Part shown: positions 5,852 to 6,850 of the stretch, piece after piece | How positions within the stretch are numbered: the stretch's first letter is position 1 | How the letters are laid out: each line of letters opens with the position of its first letter | Assembly: GCA_031277995.1 (NCBI GenBank) | Contig: JAITLH010000265.1 | Location: 1-6,850 of the forward strand | Source of the DNA: Deltaproteobacteria bacterium | GTDB lineage: Bacteria; Desulfobacterota; Desulfarculia; Adiutricales; Adiutricaceae | Direction of reading: 5' to 3' | DNA length: 6,850 nucleotides | Program-made: the position numbers and the translations under genes | The notes under the pieces: model-generated | The model's database searches: none | Told to the model about the DNA's origin: nothing | What the model saw: only the letters and a program-made list of their open reading frames with translations

Positions 5852-6682
5852 GTGGACCAGAGCCAAAACGAGGGCCCGGAGCTTACCCAAAAAGGGGCTG
5901 AGGCTAAAGGCCAAAACGGGATCCAAAACGGGAGCCAGGCCAGCGCCCCGGCCAAGGGTAAGGATAATGGCCTTACCAACGGTGAGGCCATTATCCAAAC
6001 CGAGGAGCTTAAAAAAACTTACTATACCGACGCCGGGGCCTTGGAAGTTTTGCATGGGGTGGATTTTGAGATAAAGAGCGCTGAATTCGTGGCCATCATG
6101 GGGCCCAGCGGCTCGGGAAAATCTACCTTTATGAATATTTTAGGTTGTTTGGACGTGCCCACCTCGGGAACGTATAAACTTTTGGGTGAATCGGTAGGCG
6201 ATCTTAGTCCCGATCAATTGGCCCACCGGCGCAATAAGTTTTTGGGCTTCGTTTTTCAGGGCTTTAACCTATTGCCTCGGGCCGACCTTTTGGAAAACGT
6301 GGCCATGCCCCTTTTGTACGCCAAGGTCCCGGGCGCCGAGAGAAACGAGCGGGCCAGGGCCATGCTCGATCGGGTCGGCTTAACGCCCTGGGTCCACCAT
6401 AGGCCCAGCCAAGTTTCCGGCGGCCAGCAGCAAAGGGCGGCCGTGGCCAGGGCCCTTTGCGGCTCCCCCAGTTTGGTCTTGGCCGATGAACCGACGGGAA
6501 ACCTCGATAGCCAAACCAGCGATGAAATCATGAAACTGTTTTGCGAGCTTAACGATCAGGGCTTGACTTTAATCGTGGTCACCCACGAACCGGACGTGGC
6601 CGCCTACGCCAAAAGGCTGGTCAGGTTTCACGACGGGCGCTTGGTCCATGACGGCCCGGTCTCCGATCGCCGGCGGCCCTAA
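5852..6682 (+). CDS. MacB/LolD-type ABC transporter ATP-binding protein
   Basis: A 276-residue ABC ATPase that would power the export complex from the cytoplasmic face. It has all the expected motifs: Walker A GPSGSGKS (84-91), Q-loop glutamine 136 in FVFQGFN, signature VSGGQQQR (188-195), Walker B LVLADEP with catalytic Glu213, D-loop NLDS (217-220) and switch His245. The sequence around DEPTGNLD and THEPDVAAYAKR is typical of the MacB/LolD/FtsE group. Here the ATPase is a separate protein, not fused to a permease as in MacB of E. coli. The GTG start is chosen because of GGAGGT seven bases upstream and the two-base gap from the adaptor stop. It gives an unusual N-terminal tail of about 45 residues rich in Gln, Asn, Gly and Lys before the ABC fold begins at AIIQTEELKKTY. 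No Met codon lies near the fold start, which supports translation of the tail. Its stop overlaps the next ATG as TAATG. Confidence 0.95.
   Translation: MDQSQNEGPELTQKGAEAKGQNGIQNGSQASAPAKGKDNGLTNGEAIIQTEELKKTYYTDAGALEVLHGVDFEIKSAEFVAIMGPSGSGKSTFMNILGCLDVPTSGTYKLLGESVGDLSPDQLAHRRNKFLGFVFQGFNLLPRADLLENVAMPLLYAKVPGAERNERARAMLDRVGLTPWVHHRPSQVSGGQQQRAAVARALCGSPSLVLADEPTGNLDSQTSDEIMKLFCELNDQGLTLIVVTHEPDVAAYAKRLVRFHDGRLVHDGPVSDRRRP
5962..5996 (+). other. Intragenic 16-bp hairpin near the 5' end of the ATPase gene
   Basis: GGATAATGGCCTTACC (5962-5977) pairs with GGTGAGGCCATTATCC (5981-5996) around a 3-base AAC loop; 15 pairs are Watson-Crick and one is a T-G wobble. It encodes the junction between the low-complexity tail and the ABC fold (KDNGLTNGEAII, residues 37-48). 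No T-run follows, so it is not a terminator. It could slow ribosomes, affect message stability or be a relic of an inserted element. Confidence 0.7.
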
Positions 6683-6741
6683 TGTTTCCCTTTGCCGTGA
6701 CGCTTTTGGAATCCGTCCGGGCTAAGCGCCGACGGCCCTAA
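6682..6741 (+). pseudogene. Truncated permease-start copy 1 (19-codon frame)
   Basis: ATG overlaps the ATPase stop (TAATG, 6680-6684). The frame encodes MFPFAVTLLESVRAKRRRP and then stops at 6739-6741. The AVTLL.SVR..RRR pattern resembles the cytoplasmic N-terminal helix of MacB/FtsX-type permeases, in which a short amphipathic stretch ending in basic residues precedes the first membrane helix. It closes before any membrane segment. It is most likely a relic of a tandem duplication, though a translated short peptide is possible. Confidence 0.6.
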
Positions 6742-6800
6742 TGTTTCCCTATGCCGTGACGCTTTTGGGAGCCGTCCGGGGTAATCGCTGGAGGGCCTAA
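6741..6800 (+). pseudogene. Truncated permease-start copy 2 (19-codon frame)
   Basis: ATG overlaps the stop of copy 1 (TAATG, 6739-6743). It encodes MFPYAVTLLGAVRGNRWRA and stops at 6798-6800. GAVRGNRWRA is closer than copy 1 to a normal permease start, which often reads A.R..R.NK.R before the first membrane helix. It is cut off at the point where that helix should begin. Reinitiation through TAATG could carry ribosomes on to copy 3. Confidence 0.6.
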
Positions 6801-6850
6801 TGCCTATAGCCGCCGTGACGCTTTTGGGAGCCGTTCGGGGTAATCGCTGG
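6800..6850 (+). CDS. Probable start of the MacB/FtsX-type permease (partial) or a further array copy
   Basis: ATG overlaps the stop of copy 2 (TAATG, 6798-6802) and the frame is open to the window edge, giving MPIAAVTLLGAVRGNRW. The context requires a permease after an adaptor and a stand-alone ATPase, and the peptide fits the N-terminal cytoplasmic helix of that family. It differs from copy 2 in its first codons (PIA instead of FPY). Only 17 codons are visible, so it may be the genuine permease or just another short copy. Confidence 0.5.
   Translation, partial: MPIAAVTLLGAVRGNRW

Larger units (their letters stand above)
6682..6850 (+). repeat. 59-bp tandem array of permease 5' ends, three copies
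   Basis: Units are 6682-6740, 6741-6799 and 6800-6850 (the last cut by the window edge after 51 bases). Units 1 and 2 differ at 9 of 59 positions; units 2 and 3 differ at 9 of 51, eight of them within positions 4-12. No indels are present. All three share GCCGTGACGCTTTTGG. Every unit boundary is a TAATG stop/start overlap, which the 59-bp period regenerates exactly. Confidence 0.92.

Noticed and set aside
6682..6850. Array as a simple assembly or base-calling error
   Set aside because: The copies differ from each other at many positions, so they are not one segment collapsed or duplicated by an assembler; read-level confirmation is still lacking.
6682..6850. A single frameshifted permease gene
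   Set aside because: The same peptide is encoded three times from three ATG codons in tandem; a frameshift would not repeat the N-terminus.

Overview
The window reads as ordinary chromosomal DNA of a moderately GC-rich Gram-negative bacterium. The evidence is a MacA-type periplasmic adaptor, which needs an inner membrane, a periplasm and normally a TolC-like outer-membrane channel, plus Sel1-repeat proteins and a fused NnrE-NnrD protein. The heavy use of GCC and GGC codons and the general style would suit a deltaproteobacterial (Desulfobacterota-like) genome, but that placement is a guess. All genes lie on the + strand. No tRNA, rRNA, CRISPR array, transposase or phage gene was seen.

Layout. 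Positions 1-222 are non-coding and hold two 37-bp tandem repeats with built-in hairpins, then a leader whose hairpins overlap the ribosome binding site. Two tandem Sel1-repeat paralogues follow (223-1161 and 1472-2413, 312 and 313 aa). They are separated by about 310 bases of structured non-coding DNA with a likely terminator and an 18-bp perfect palindrome. Two consecutive terminators (2568-2630) precede nnr (2657-4270), the bifunctional NAD(P)HX epimerase/dehydratase. A 38-bp perfect palindrome plus T-run (4305-4350) ends nnr.

The right third is an export operon: a MacA-like adaptor (4464-5849), a separate MacB/LolD-type ABC ATPase (5852-6682) and the start of what should be a MacB/FtsX-type permease at the right edge. 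Both complete proteins carry unusual low-complexity additions: a Pro/Gly/Ala-rich insert in the adaptor and a Gln/Asn/Gly-rich N-terminus on the ATPase. The adaptor would bridge the periplasm, the ATPase would power the complex, and the permease would complete the inner-membrane part. Substrate is unknown.

The most unusual signal is at 6682-6850. The apparent 5' end of the permease gene is present three times in a 59-bp tandem array. Each copy begins with an ATG that overlaps the preceding stop as TAATG, and the first two copies close after 19 codons. The array looks like a duplication that copied its own stop/start junction, so coupled translation could still pass down to the real permease. 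Whether copy 3 is that permease cannot be seen because the window ends inside it.
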